From: Ampelocalamus luodianensis
Taxonomy: Eukaryota > Streptophyta > Magnoliopsida > Poales > Poaceae
Length of the DNA stretch: 64,000 bases
Assembly: GCA_036346255.1 (NCBI GenBank)
Contig: CM070626.1
Location: 11,798,001 to 11,862,000, forward strand
Direction of reading: 5' to 3'
The position numbers and the translations under genes are program-made. This document shows positions 22,019 through 31,639 of this stretch, in pieces. The notes under the pieces are model-generated. The model worked only from the letters and a program-made list of their open reading frames with translations. It did no database searches and was not told where the DNA came from. Numbering within the stretch: position 1 is the first letter of the stretch; every line of letters starts with the position of its first letter.

Positions 22019-22480
22019 CCTTTTACAACAAGGCTCTTGGAGTGAATAGTCAGAAGCTGTCAATATATAAGGAGTTTTTGGCAATCATGATGGCAGTTGA
22101 AAATTGGAGGCAATACTTACAAAGGGGACCATTTGTCATTAAAATAGATCACAAAAGCTTATGTAATTTAGAAGATCAAATCTTATATTCAGAATTATAG
22201 AAAAAGGCCATGACCAAACTGATTGGGTCACAATACAAGTTTCAGTTTCAAAAAGGAGAAAATAACAAAGTAGCAGATGCCTTGTCTAGAGTAGATCATC
22301 TCTACCACATTTAGGCAATCTCAATGGCACAACCATTCTGGATCCAGGAAGTAATCAATTCTTATGAGGTGGATAATTAGGCTCAAGACTTGTTGGTGAA
22401 GCTAGCAGTAAATGGTTCAAATGAACAAGGGTACTCCTTAAAGGAAAGCCTTATTCAACATCAAGGAAGGATTTGGTTGT
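22019..22480 (+). pseudogene. RNase H remnant
   Basis: After the frame change, conserved RNase H segments continue (FLAIMMAVENWRQYL, then a DHKSL segment, then ADALSR near 22276). In-frame TAG codons at 22198, 22312 and 22378 interrupt it. Confidence 0.75.
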
Positions 22481-22589
22481 GGGGAATGTCACTTTGTTAA
22501 GCAGTGTGGGGTATGTCAGCAAGCCAAACATGAGAATTGTAAACTTCTAGGGTTGTTGTGTCCCTTACATGTACCAGAAGGAACTTGAC

Positions 22590-23150
22590 AAGATTTGACA
22601 ATGGATTTTATTGAGGGATTACCAAGATCTGAAGGATACAATGCTGTGTTAGTAGTGGTGGACAGATTCATGAAGTATGCACATTTTTCCCCTCAAGCAC
22701 CCTTTCACTGCTTTACAGGTGGCAAAGATAGTCCTCAACAACATCGTTAAATTACATGGCATTCCTCGAACTATAATATCTGATAGAGACAAGATCTTCA
22801 CAAGTTCCATGTGGAGAGAGCTGTTCAAGCTTCTTGACACCAAACTGCAAATGAGCACGGTATATCACCCTCAAACCGATGGTCAAAGTGAAAGAGTAAA
22901 CCAATGTTTGGAGATGTACTTACGGTGCGCGGCACAAGAGACTCCAACTAAATGGCATCAGTGGTTGCCCTTGGCAGAGTATTGGTACAATACAAGCTAC
23001 TACTCAACTTTAGGATGCACACCTTACAAGGCTTTGTATGGCATGGAACCACACTATGGTCTCCTACCCAACCTGACAACTGCAAACAATCCAATCGTAG
23101 TGGATATCTTGGAAGAAAGAGAAGCCTACTCTGAATTTTTGAAATAGTAG
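22590..23150 (+). pseudogene. Integrase remnant
   Basis: The integrase core is recognisable: a TMDFIEGLPRS segment near 22600, IISDRDKIFTSSMWRELFK (second catalytic Asp region, about 22770-22830), and STVYHPQTDGQSERVNQCLE (catalytic Glu region, about 22856-22915), followed by EYWYNTSYYSTLG. The upstream zinc-binding part is only partly visible near 22490-22540. Breaks include a TGA near 22587, a shift between 22650 and 22680, and tandem TAGTAG at 23145-23150. Confidence 0.82.
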
Positions 23151-23254
23151 CTGGCAAAAGCACAATTACGAATGAAGTAGTACACAGATCAGAAACGATC
23201 CTTACGAGAGTTCCAAGTTGGTGAAAAGGTATTTCTGGAGTTACAACCGTATGC

Positions 23255-23655
23255 TCAATCATTGGTTGTTAACCGTCCCTACCCAAAATTGTCATATAAA
23301 TTTTATGGACCATATACCATTTTGGAGAAAGTAGGAGCAGCAGCATACAAGTTGGAACTACCAGAGGGGGCACTTGTTCATCTAGTGTTCCTTGTTTTGC
23401 AATTGAAGCCTCAAATACCATATCATACACCGGTGTTCTCGTCTATACCTCATCCGGTGGATTTCTCCTTGAGGGATGTTCAGCCAGAGGCAATTATGGA
23501 CATGCGGTTGGTCAAGAAAGGTAATTCGACTCTTTTGCAGGTGCTCATCAAGTGGACATCATTGCCAGCTGATATGGCAACCTAGGAGGATTATGAAGTT
23601 TTTCGTACAAGGTTTCCAGGAGCTTCAGCTTGGGGACAAGCTAATAATCAGGAGG
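23255..23655 (+). pseudogene. Integrase C-terminus with chromodomain-like segment
   Basis: The PKLSYKFYGPYTILEKVG block (about 23284-23335) is the conserved GPY/F-type region of gypsy integrases. It is followed by VLIKWTSLPADMAT and, after a TAG at 23583, an EDYEVFRTRFPGASAWGQ segment, a chromodomain-type ending typical of Reina-like elements. Chromodomains steer integration towards particular chromatin. Confidence 0.75.
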
Positions 23656-23662
23656 GTGGCAA

Positions 23663-23952
23663 TGTCAGGACTGAAGAAATGGTGACGTGAGAACAAAGCA
23701 GTAGCTGGACTGAACATTCTTGTATTGGTTGCATTTAGTTTTTCAGTTAACGTTGGTGTTGGGCTTGGCCCATGTAACGGAGTATAAGACTGAGCGTCGT
23801 TCACTTTGAGAGGTTATCGAAAAGAATAGTTTAATATTGCTCAACTTTTCCCTTCTCTCCTGCCTCCACTTTCCCCTTTTGCCCAATGTATCGCTATTCG
23901 AAATTGTCTGTGATCTCCGGCTTGCCGTCTTGCCGACATCGAGGTCATGACA
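23663..23952 (+). repeat. 3' LTR of the Reina-like element
   Basis: 290 bp, preceded by the purine-rich tract ggagggtggcaa. Ends in TGACA immediately before the AGCTT duplication. Confidence 0.92.
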
Positions 23953-24535
23953 AGCTTGCACGAGGGCGCATGTGGAGCTGCTCGGGGAGTGCGGCGCCTC
24001 TCAAATCTTGTCTGGGGTGGGGCCAGGCGTGTGCAGAACCGGCCGGGAGCGGAGCTCGAGGTAGCTCAGGGAGCCTCGGAGCGGCACTACGAAGGAGCCT
24101 AGGCTCGGCGCGACGCTAAGAACGAGCTCGCGCTCGGCACGACGTGGAGACGGTGCGGAGTCGGCCGGGAGACACGGTGTGGAGTAGCCCAAGGAGCGCC
24201 AACGCAGGCCCAACCGTGGGTTGACACGGAGGCAGCCGCTTGGGGAGGCAGGCCTGGAACCCCTTGGGGCACAAGCACCCGGACCGCCTCGGGAAGCACA
24301 TGTTTTGTCCCTCTCATGGCGCAAGCACAGGCTGCTCGGGAGCAGTCCTGGTCTCCCACACATGCGAAGTCCGAGGAAAGGAGGGAGGAAAGTGGAAAGG
24401 GGAGGTTCGACCGAGGAAGTGGGGGCGCAAGGAATAAAGGGGAATCGGGGGCACTGCGGGTCGCACGAAGAAACATGGGGTAGCAGGAAAGGGCTCAAAA
24501 GGAATCGGGGAAGATAAAAATAGGGAGGCACTAGT
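23953..24535. repeat. GC-rich degenerate repeat region, right of the Reina element
   Basis: Continuation of the sequence at 17440-18712. The order gaaggagc, gcgctcgg, gtggagacggtg, gagacacggtgtggag, gacacggaggcagccg parallels 18500-18700, so the repeat unit here is roughly 200 bp. No gene recognised. Confidence 0.7.
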
Positions 24536-25760
24536 ATTTACAGCCTCTAATATGTCCACGATGGACTCAGTCCATTAATTCCGTGCCATCCATTCTCATG
24601 CTACCTCGAGCCTATAGCAACCTCGTGGAGGCACGACACGTCGGCAGATCTGATGAACCCGAAGGTCCGATTTGTTGGCCCGATCTTTCGATGAGAACGA
24701 TAAGTCCTGTAGGTGTCGCTCAACTCTCACGATCTTGACTACGAACACGCAAGGCTCGAAACCACGCAATCGCCGAATCGATTGATAAGTCGTTATCAAC
24801 CCGTACGAATACCCGCTGACGACCACGAAGCTCGATTCCTGCATACACCGAAGAAGCACGCAAGAAAAAGATAAAGCAATCTGAAATTGCAAATAGGAAT
24901 TGAAATATTGAATTGAGTTGGGATTTTGAAGCGGTATTATGGTTGGTCTAGTCGACACAAGCCAATACACGAAGTTGCAACAAGGCTAACTTTTAACTAA
25001 ACAAAATCCAAGAAAACTAGAGGAGGTGCGGCCTCCTTAAATAGGGAACGAGGAGCCACAAAACTAAAGGAACTAGCGGGGAGGGACTAAACTCGTGGGT
25101 TACTGTTCATGTGAACAGTAACCACACCTCTAGGTGGGCCGCCGGCATATGGGCCAAGTTGAGTTCGATTACAAGGCACAGATTGGCCCAAACAGGTGAT
25201 ATAACGCCTTCTTTAGATGATTGCGATCAGTCCAGAAGGAATTTGAAGATGAGGTCGGATCCGTTGGAAAGAGGACGAAATAATCTTTCAATCAAGTACT
25301 CGTGGACCTCCAACGGACTCTGTATGTGAAAGTTATGCCTATTTAAAGTTGGTGCTGTCAGACTGATTCCGAACTGATCTGACCAAAACGTATCCAGCTT
25401 GGCACATGCAGTAGCACCATGGCTTGTAGATGTAGCACCATGGCATGTAGACATAGCTCGATCCAATTGGGTAATATGGTCTTGCATTAGCCGAAAGTCC
25501 TATTGACGAAGATGTTGTTGAAGTAGAGAATGCAGTGCAGCAGATCGAAGCAGTGGTTGCATCCTTAGGTTTGATGTCCTCATCAAGATCTACCCTAGAC
25601 GAGGTACGGTAGCCAACACCGGACAGGGTCTAGAGGACCAACCTCACCGAGGTTCGACACGCTAGGGAATCCACCCCGGACGAGGTCCGGGGACCTACTT
25701 CGACTTGTCATGACACGTCGGTCGGTGTGTGTCGTGAACTTGTAGTTTCTCGTTACGGTC
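24536..25760 (-). other. 5' interior (leader side) of the Tat-like element, no gene recognised
   Basis: Moderate-GC sequence next to the 5' LTR, where gag would be expected on the minus strand. Frames are short and carry no recognised gag motif. It includes a perfect hairpin with 12-base arms at 25098-25123 (GGTTACTGTTCA and its complement, 2-base loop). Part of it resembles LTR-type leader sequence and might be a fragment of yet another element. Confidence 0.5.
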
Positions 25761-25777
25761 CCCACAGACAGCGCCAA
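25761..25777 (-). other. Primer-binding site candidate (Tat/Athila-type)
   Basis: Minus-strand TTGGCGCTGTCTGTGGG lies one base from the right LTR. Closely related sites of the TGGCGCC…GTGGGG type are typical of Tat-lineage gypsy elements. Confidence 0.6.
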
Positions 25778-25778
25778 C

Positions 25779-26328
25779 TGTCGTTGATGTGAGATCAAAC
25801 CGAAAACTTGTGGTACCCCCGGTCGGACGCGTTTACCGCTAAGGGTGCGAAGGAACCTCTACGAGAATCACACACGTAGGTCCGTACCATTGTATTGCAC
25901 ATATGTGAAAAGAGTTACAAGTGGCCTCCCTCTCCCTATTTACAAAGGGTCCTATTTATAGAGGAGGGGGAGATCAATGAAGTTATGTTGCTACTCTCGA
26001 GGCTTAGCTTGCTCCTAGGGTACTTTCGTCCATCGCGTCTAGTGGATCTGGCAACGTCCGAGACACATGACATCGTCGATCTTCCGTCTGTGTGGGTGTC
26101 GACGAGACCTCACCGTGTGGCTACCCTGAACCAGGTCCGGGGTAGGTTCACCGATGTGTCGTGTCTTGCCGAGGTCCCGTCCACGGTCGGTCCACGGATC
26201 TCGTCCGGGGTGGATCCGTCTGCGGTGTCATGCCCTCACGAGGTTATCGTTGACTCGAGATAGCGCAGACGGTGTCATGCCTTTACGAGGTTATCGTTGA
26301 CTCGAGATAGCGCGGAGACCCCTCAACA
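25779..26328 (-). repeat. 5' LTR of the Tat-like element
   Basis: 550 bp, with TG…CA ends intact, flanked on the right by AATAT (26329-26333). It contains an internal near-repeat (ggtgtcatgcc…gaggttatcgttgactcgag twice, about 26235-26310). Confidence 0.85.
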
Positions 26329-26713
26329 AATATATTTTTCAATATTTAGAGGCAACACATGAAAATGGTATCTATAAATTTGTCTCGAAAAGAACTTTAA
26401 TAAAAGCATAATTTTGTTAGGTTTTATAGATCTCTTACAATAAAAATTAGTGATCAAAATTATATTTACAATTTTTTTTAAAATATTATTTTTTTAAAGA
26501 TATTTACAAAAATAAATAGTCGATTAAAAAAACTACAAAAATGTATCTCTGCGATTGAATCGCGGCAGGATGAATCGGACTCAATCGCATAGGACCCCGC
26601 CCCGCCTCGCCGCCATTGAGGGAATGAATCGCCAGTTCAACTGGCGACAGGAATGAATCGCTAGTTGAATCGCGCATGGACCTATCGCGAGTTGAACTGG
26701 CGATTCATTCCCC

Positions 26714-27104
26714 AACCCTTATTTTCCCTATTTCACTTAGGCAGTTTGTGATTTTCATAAATTTTAAACGATGACGAAATCATAGAGTCGTAATAACATT
26801 TTATCATCATCGTATGTTGTTCTACTACGGTTAATTTTCGAAGAATTTAGCGAGGACGTTTGAGGTATGAATGATTCGTAAAAAGGAAGATAAGTGATAT
26901 TGCCATTCCTAACCCTTATTTTCCCTATTTCACTTAGGCAGTTTGTGATTTTCATAAAAATTAAACGGTACAAAATGTGTTGGACTCATAATAACATTTT
27001 ATCATCATTTTATGTTGTTGTAGTACAGTTAATTTTCAGAGAATTTAGCGAGGACGTTTGAGGTATGAACGATTCGTAAAAAGGAAGATAAGTGATATTG
27101 TCAT
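26714..27104. repeat. ~197-bp direct tandem duplication within the MULE
   Basis: Units 26714-26910 and 26911-27104 both begin aacccttattttccctattt and end aggaagataagtgatattg. They differ mainly in a 25-base central patch. Confidence 0.9.
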
Positions 27105-27165
27105 TCGATCGGGAATTCATACACTCGATATTACGTAACTTGCGTAAGAACGTCATAACACTTAA

Positions 27166-28203
27166 CTAAAATGATAATTGACAACATTGATAATAATATT
27201 TTTGTCGTGGTCGCGACGCCAACGCCTCCCATGTGCATCGCTCTAGTCGGCACCTGGATGAGGTCCCCGTGGTGACGCTCGAATGCCGATGTCTCCTTGG
27301 TCCCGAGCATTTCGCGTGGGGCATGTCTTGAAGGTGTGCCCGGACTCTCGCAAATGGAGCACTTCTTCGCGCGACGTCCGCCGCCTCGCCCATATCGTTC
27401 TCGATGTGTCGCACTGCCGCCGCCAACCTTTCCTTGAGCCTACCAATGTCCGCGCCCGCATTAGTTGCTCTAGGATGGATGGCCGTGAAATGGCCAACAA
27501 CGGCAGAACCATACATCTCTCCACTCCATGTTTGCATCACCGCCTCCTTGGTGAAATAGTGAGAGAAGTATCGACCGGGATGCTACGCCACCGCCGAACA
27601 GCGCCATGACATGGGAGCAGGCCTATGCGTAAGAAGGGGCTTGTTACAAGTGCATACGCAACTATCGCAGCAGAAGCGCACTCATGGTGATCTCTCGCGC
27701 TAGTCCCGCGACGCCTTTATCCTCGCACATTATCTCAAGTGAAGCCCTCGTGCCCATCTTGAATGCCGGTGCATCTCACCCTTCTTGCTCTTCTCCTCCA
27801 TGTATGCGGTGATCATGGCGAGTAGAGTACTCATCATTTGCCATGGTGAGCGATGCATTCTCGCATCCGTTAACAAAGTAGTTTGTAGTATCGCGGAGAA
27901 TTGCCTCGACAATACCAACCAAAGGAGGCACTTGGCGCCGCGCATGACCCAGCTTGTAGACCTCACTAGGTTGGTTGTCATGATACCATATCGAGCACCA
28001 CCCCTGTCATGCAGCAGCGACCACTTCTCCTTAGGCTCGTGCTCAATCCAGTCTGAGAAGCATTTGACCTGTGCCCCTGTCTTCCTCGTGACACTAGGAG
28101 CGCCTGTGGGTAGTCGTGGCAATGCTTGGGGCCTGGCCTCGGCAGGGCGCCCTAGTCGATGCCTCCTTCGTGGGTTTGGGTCCGGTCGTCCAGAATCTTC
28201 CAA
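27166..28203 (-). pseudogene. MULE (MuDR-type) transposase C-terminal remnant
   Basis: On the minus strand, 28203-27730 contains EHEPKEKWSLLHDRGGARYG followed by IMTTNL, the strongly conserved segment that follows the catalytic domain of plant MULE transposases. Further pieces resemble the IVEAIL-type region and a TYMEEKSKK-like stretch. 27540-27166 contains SGHTFKTCP, the tail of a CCHC-type zinc knuckle common at the C-terminus of these proteins. The frame changes between the two parts, and no DDE core is visible. Confidence 0.65.
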
Positions 28204-28236
28204 AGTGTGTCGAACTTACGCTGCTGGTTCTGGTCA

Positions 28237-28515
28237 TACTCAATTCTATGTCGCTATTGTTGTAATTCTATGTCCAACTCAAAATATGTACTACACAGTT
28301 CGGCTACATTTATGTAACCTACTCGATTCTATGTCGCTATTGTCGCATTTCTATGTCGCTACACAACTCAAAATATGTATCGCATATTCGACTAAATTTA
28401 TGTGACCTACTCAATTCTATGTCGCTATAGTCGCAATTCTATGTCGCTACACAACTCAAAATATGTACTACGAGTCCGACTACATGTATCTAACCTACTC
28501 AATTCTATGTCGCTA
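28237..28515. repeat. ~88-bp tandem repeat
   Basis: Three and a half units starting ctactcaattctatgtcgct near 28237, 28318, 28407 and 28496. Each has an internal second copy of attctatgtcgct and the segment acaactcaaaatatgta. Confidence 0.88.
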
Positions 28516-29030
28516 TTGTCGCTTGCTAACCTACAAGGTTTGGACGTAACATACACGCTTCGTAAAAATTTACTCGCAACACAAGATGATCGATCAAATC
28601 GATGCTCTATCGATCTCTCCACCGCCACGAACCGGACAGGCTTCGCCGCAATTTCTTTCTCCTCTTCAATCTCTCTTGTTTTTTTTTTTGGAATTAAAAT
28701 GAATTCTGGATTGATTTTTCGGGGATTTTATAGTTCGCGTTACGCCGCCATTGAATCGGCGGCAGAACCTATCGCTAGTTCAATCGGCGATAGCTACCTA
28801 TCGCCAGCTCAATCGGCGACAGAAACCGCCACTTCGCCGCCGGTTGAACTCGTGATAGTAGTCGCCCGCCATGAGTGGCGATAGTTCTCGCCGCCATTGA
28901 ACCGGCGATAGGTTCCTGTCGCTAGTTCAACTGGCGACAGAGACATATTTTTGTAATTTTTTTAAACGACTATTTATTTTTGTAAAAATCTTTAAAAATA
29001 ATAATATTTTTTAAAAAAATTCTTCGAGAC

Positions 29031-29985
29031 TGTGTCGATGTCCAAAACGATGTTCTTTGTAACCGAAGAGAGTACACCAGAGAATTATGCATGAACAAAA
29101 TTATTCGCATCCAAACATACCTGGTATGCACTAATGATCCCAAAAGTTTTCAATGACTGGGAGCCCACCCACAGCTTCTTTGAGGAAAAGGTTAACAAAT
29201 GCGTAGACATAGATACGTAAAGATAAAAAAGGCTCCATTTTGATGTCGTGCGGAAATCTTGACTACGACCCTTGACCTTTTTTTTTTTTTGCCAAGCTTT
29301 AACTAAACCGATGAGATATGCTGATACGGCGTTCACTTAGTCTGCACGAGTACTACCAATAAGTTGACTCGAGCTTGAATTAATGGCCATGGCTAAGCTT
29401 TTACTAGGTGAGAAATGGTACAGCCGTACAGGCGTACAGCAGCCACACGTGACGGGGTTTGACGAGAAGCATCGAAAACGAGCGTTGCGGCGGCAGGCAA
29501 AATGACAAAGCTTCCGTCTCCTCCATGGAACGCCGAAACAGCCGGCCAGCTCGTGGCTCGCGGCTCGCGCGGGAGTAGGCTACCTGTACATGAGCCGCGC
29601 CACTGGGCTGACCCTCGTGCGCTCGTGGTCGTTCTGCCGCCGAGCGATCGGCGAAAATGATGGGCCGCGCTGAGTTGCGGAGCCCGCAACAGAAATAGCC
29701 CAATTGCGTTCTGCGTGGCTGCGCCCAGGCCGCTATTTTCGGGTTTCGGCCGCGCGCTAACCCCATCCGGCGGGCGATCGGCCCAACAAGAGAAAGCACC
29801 ATGAATCGTAATGTTCCACGAGCCATAGGAGCTATCAGGCAGTGGGACCGAAGAAACGATAGACGCCCTATTCAGGGGCGGACGGTTAGGATCCACGCAA
29901 ACTTTGGGTCGCGGATTTTCTGCGCGATCCATATTCGGAGCAAATTTGAGCCGAGAAGACCGAAAGCTTGGCCCAAATTTCCAGC
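29031..29985. other. Intergenic / presumed upstream region of the HAC-like gene
   Basis: No convincing coding sequence. Composition rises to GC-rich from about 29520, as in many grass promoters. The overlapping frames on both strands lack known domains. Confidence 0.5.
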
Positions 29986-29989
29986 CCAG

Positions 29990-30148
29990 TGTCTCTCTCC
30001 ACCCACACAAGTCCAGAACCACTCGTTCGCGTTCGCGTTCGCCACCCAGGCACGACGAGGGCAGCCCGCCCCGACACCCCTCTCTGGCCGGCCATCAATC
30101 GCCGCCGTACAGCCGTTGTCAGAACCCTCGCCCCCTCATCTCCTCCAG
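29990..30148 (+). other. Putative 5' UTR exon of the HAC-like gene
   Basis: GC-rich sequence with tandem gttcgc copies and CT-rich runs, ending CTCCTCCAG|gtgagc, a strong splice donor at 30149. No ATG-led frame of note. The link to the coding exon at 30998 is inferred from position and orientation only; the 5' end is a guess. Confidence 0.4.
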
Positions 30149-30348
30149 GTGAGCGCGCCCTCCCCTTCCCAACCACCCCGCTTGGCCGCGCGCGCCTCCT
30201 AGGTTTTTCGTGCACCAGCCCTTCGTCTCCACGCCCCCGCCCATCAGTTCCGTGCCGCTTCGAATTGCCCTGCGTGGGCTCTGATCATGGCGTAGTCGTC
30301 ACGTCCATCTCCCGCTGCTTCCTTTTTTACTAGCTGCTGCGACCCTTC

Positions 30349-30797
30349 TATCAGGTTTCTGAATCCTTGAACTCGGTTTCTTGGAGGGAATCAACAATTC
30401 AGTTATCGGACGGCTGAGAAGCTACGAACCATTTCACTTAAGTCCATCGTTCGGTGATCGAAAAAGGGGCCAGCTTAAGAAGATCGTGTGGATGAGATTT
30501 CACGATGGCATTTCAAATGGATCTAATGGCTGAAGACCATGGAGTTCTTTACTGTTGATCGTAAGAAGGATTTAAAGTTACTATTTGTCGTAGCTTAGCT
30601 GTTTTGTCATTATTAGCTGTTGCTAATGTCTGGACGTATAAATAGCCTCATTGTAATGGGGAAGAACTACGAATGAAAAACCCTAATTCCCTATGCATTA
30701 CTTTACTCTTTCGTTTCCGCTTTATTCGATCCAGTAGATTCCCCCGAAACCCCTGAAATTGCATCGGATTTCAGGCCACAACACTCGGGTCCTGACA
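30349..30797. mobile_element. Solo LTR in the putative first intron
   Basis: 449 bp ending GGTCCTGACA. The start, TATCAGG, is one transition away from the inverted TGTCAGG. Both sides carry the 5-bp duplication CCTTC (30344-30348, 30798-30802). It has a promoter-like TATAAATAGCC near 30639. No internal domain is present, so it is a solo LTR left by recombination between two LTRs. Confidence 0.82.
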
Positions 30798-30997
30798 CCT
30801 TCTACTACCGTGTTGTTGTGCTATTTATGATGAAATTACTGTGTTGTACCTCGCATTTGAGGTAGGCTAGCTTCTTCCCTATTCATGCGATTTGGGTAGA
30901 AAGATTTTTTTTTTTGCCGTTTCTGTTTGTACTTAAATATGCAACGTTGTCTGAAGATCGACTGGCGGTGAAGACGAATGTGGGGCAGGGAGCACAG

Positions 30998-31098
30998 ATG
31001 GATCCGGTCAGCAGCAGCAGTGTTGATAGCATTGAAGACGAGCTACCGCAGCACGACCACCATTTAACAAAGCTGCGCAACAATATGCGCGAGAACAT
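30998..31098 (+). CDS. HAC-like (p300/CBP N-terminal-like) gene, coding exon 1
   Basis: The frame starts ATG (MDPVSSSSVDSIEDELPQHD) and ends LTKLRNNMREN plus two bases at the donor AT|gtaagt (31099). Joined with 39598-39736 and 39862-40059 it gives 438 nt, 145 aa, with splice phases that agree at both junctions. The whole product resembles the N-terminal region of plant HAC histone acetyltransferases, where an RS(F/Y)I segment is followed by a RLEE…K(E/N)DY.N motif and a Gln/Asn-rich stretch. It lacks the zinc fingers and acetyltransferase domain, so it would be a short relative or a truncated duplicate, not an enzyme. Upstream in-frame codons exist, so the start is not certain. Confidence 0.55.
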
Positions 31099-31131
31099 GT
31101 AAGTCTTTATTACTATCAATTTCAATGAGTG

Positions 31132-31339
31132 AAGTAGTTAACTTTTTTTAGACGAGTTAACTGTTGGTGTTCATTATACGGAGTTAGTGAAGCATCAGTA
31201 ATAAGGAGTCTTGCATGCTTGAGGGTTGATCGGTGGTGTATTCTGAAACTAAGTGTAGGCAAAATTGCTAACATGCTCTGCAAAACGAGGTTCGTACCAA
31301 CTTTCATATTGAAATGTCATTTTCTTTCCAAAATTACAA
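31132..31339. repeat. Left copy of a ~208-bp intron duplication flanking the Pack-type insertion
   Basis: Collinear with 39212-39420: both run from aagtagttaactttttttag through gaagcatcagtaat and gcttgagggttgat to tttctttccaaaattacaa. They differ by scattered substitutions. Confidence 0.93.
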
Positions 31340-31639
31340 CAAAAAGTCCATTTTTTCAACCTCCAACTCCAAAACCGTCTGAAACGCAACCTCCAACTCT
31401 CAAAATCATTCTTTTTTCACCCTTTGTCCCTTCCCACCCCCAATTTTCGCTGATGGAGGTGGTTTTGCAGACATGGTCGTGGTTTTCATTGAGTAGGTGG
31501 GACCCACCATGGTTATTAAAGCGATAAGACGAGGCAAGGTGACTCACTACCTTCTTACCACCAAAGTGCCTAAGTTGTGTAGTGAGGCGACACCATACAC
31601 ACATTCTAACCTAGTATGACGGTCAAAGGCAGAGCTCGG

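Larger units (their letters stand above)
18713..23952 (+). mobile_element. Complete Ty3/gypsy chromovirus-type element, Reina-like, decayed
   Basis: 5,240 bp with LTRs at 18713-18999 and 23663-23952 (TGTTAGGA / TGTCAGGA start, TGTCA / TGACA end). The 5-bp target duplication AGCTT is perfect (18708-18712, 23953-23957). A methionine-initiator tRNA-type primer site TGGTATCAGAGC lies at 19003-19014. Domains follow in gypsy order: gag, zinc knuckle, protease, RT, RNase H, integrase and a C-terminal chromodomain-like segment. The small size, ~290-bp LTRs and late chromodomain fit the Reina lineage. Many stops make it inactive. It is inserted in the GC-rich interior of the Tat-like element. Confidence 0.93.
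13007..26328 (-). mobile_element. Non-autonomous LTR retrotransposon, Tat-like signals, split by a Reina element
   Basis: LTRs at 13007-13505 and 25779-26328 share order and sequence throughout (start TGTCGTTGATG or its mutated form TATCGTTGATA, end CAACA). Both flanks carry the 5-bp duplication AATAT (13002-13006, 26329-26333). On the minus strand, a primer-binding-like TTGGCGCTGTCTGTGGG follows the right LTR after one base, and a purine tract GACGAGGGG precedes the left LTR, so the element is minus-oriented. Without the inserted gypsy element it is about 8.1 kb. The interior holds several tandem arrays and GC-rich repeats. I recognise no gag, reverse transcriptase or integrase, so it must have been mobilised in trans. 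Confidence 0.85.
26465..29030 (-). mobile_element. Mutator-like element (MULE) with decayed transposase
   Basis: Left sequence aaagatatttacaaaaataaatagtcg…ttacaaaaatgt…tctct (about 26500-26555) recurs inverted at about 28945-29015, giving long terminal inverted repeats. Inside each TIR are repeated palindromes such as cgccagttcaactggcg. The interior holds MuDR-type transposase pieces on the minus strand. The exact ends and target duplication could not be fixed because the outermost sequence is A/T-rich. Confidence 0.7.

Noticed and set aside
29393..30202. Frames up to 209 aa upstream of the HAC-like gene
   Set aside because: No recognisable domain, mutually overlapping on both strands in GC-rich sequence; the splice donor at 30149 fits a UTR exon better.
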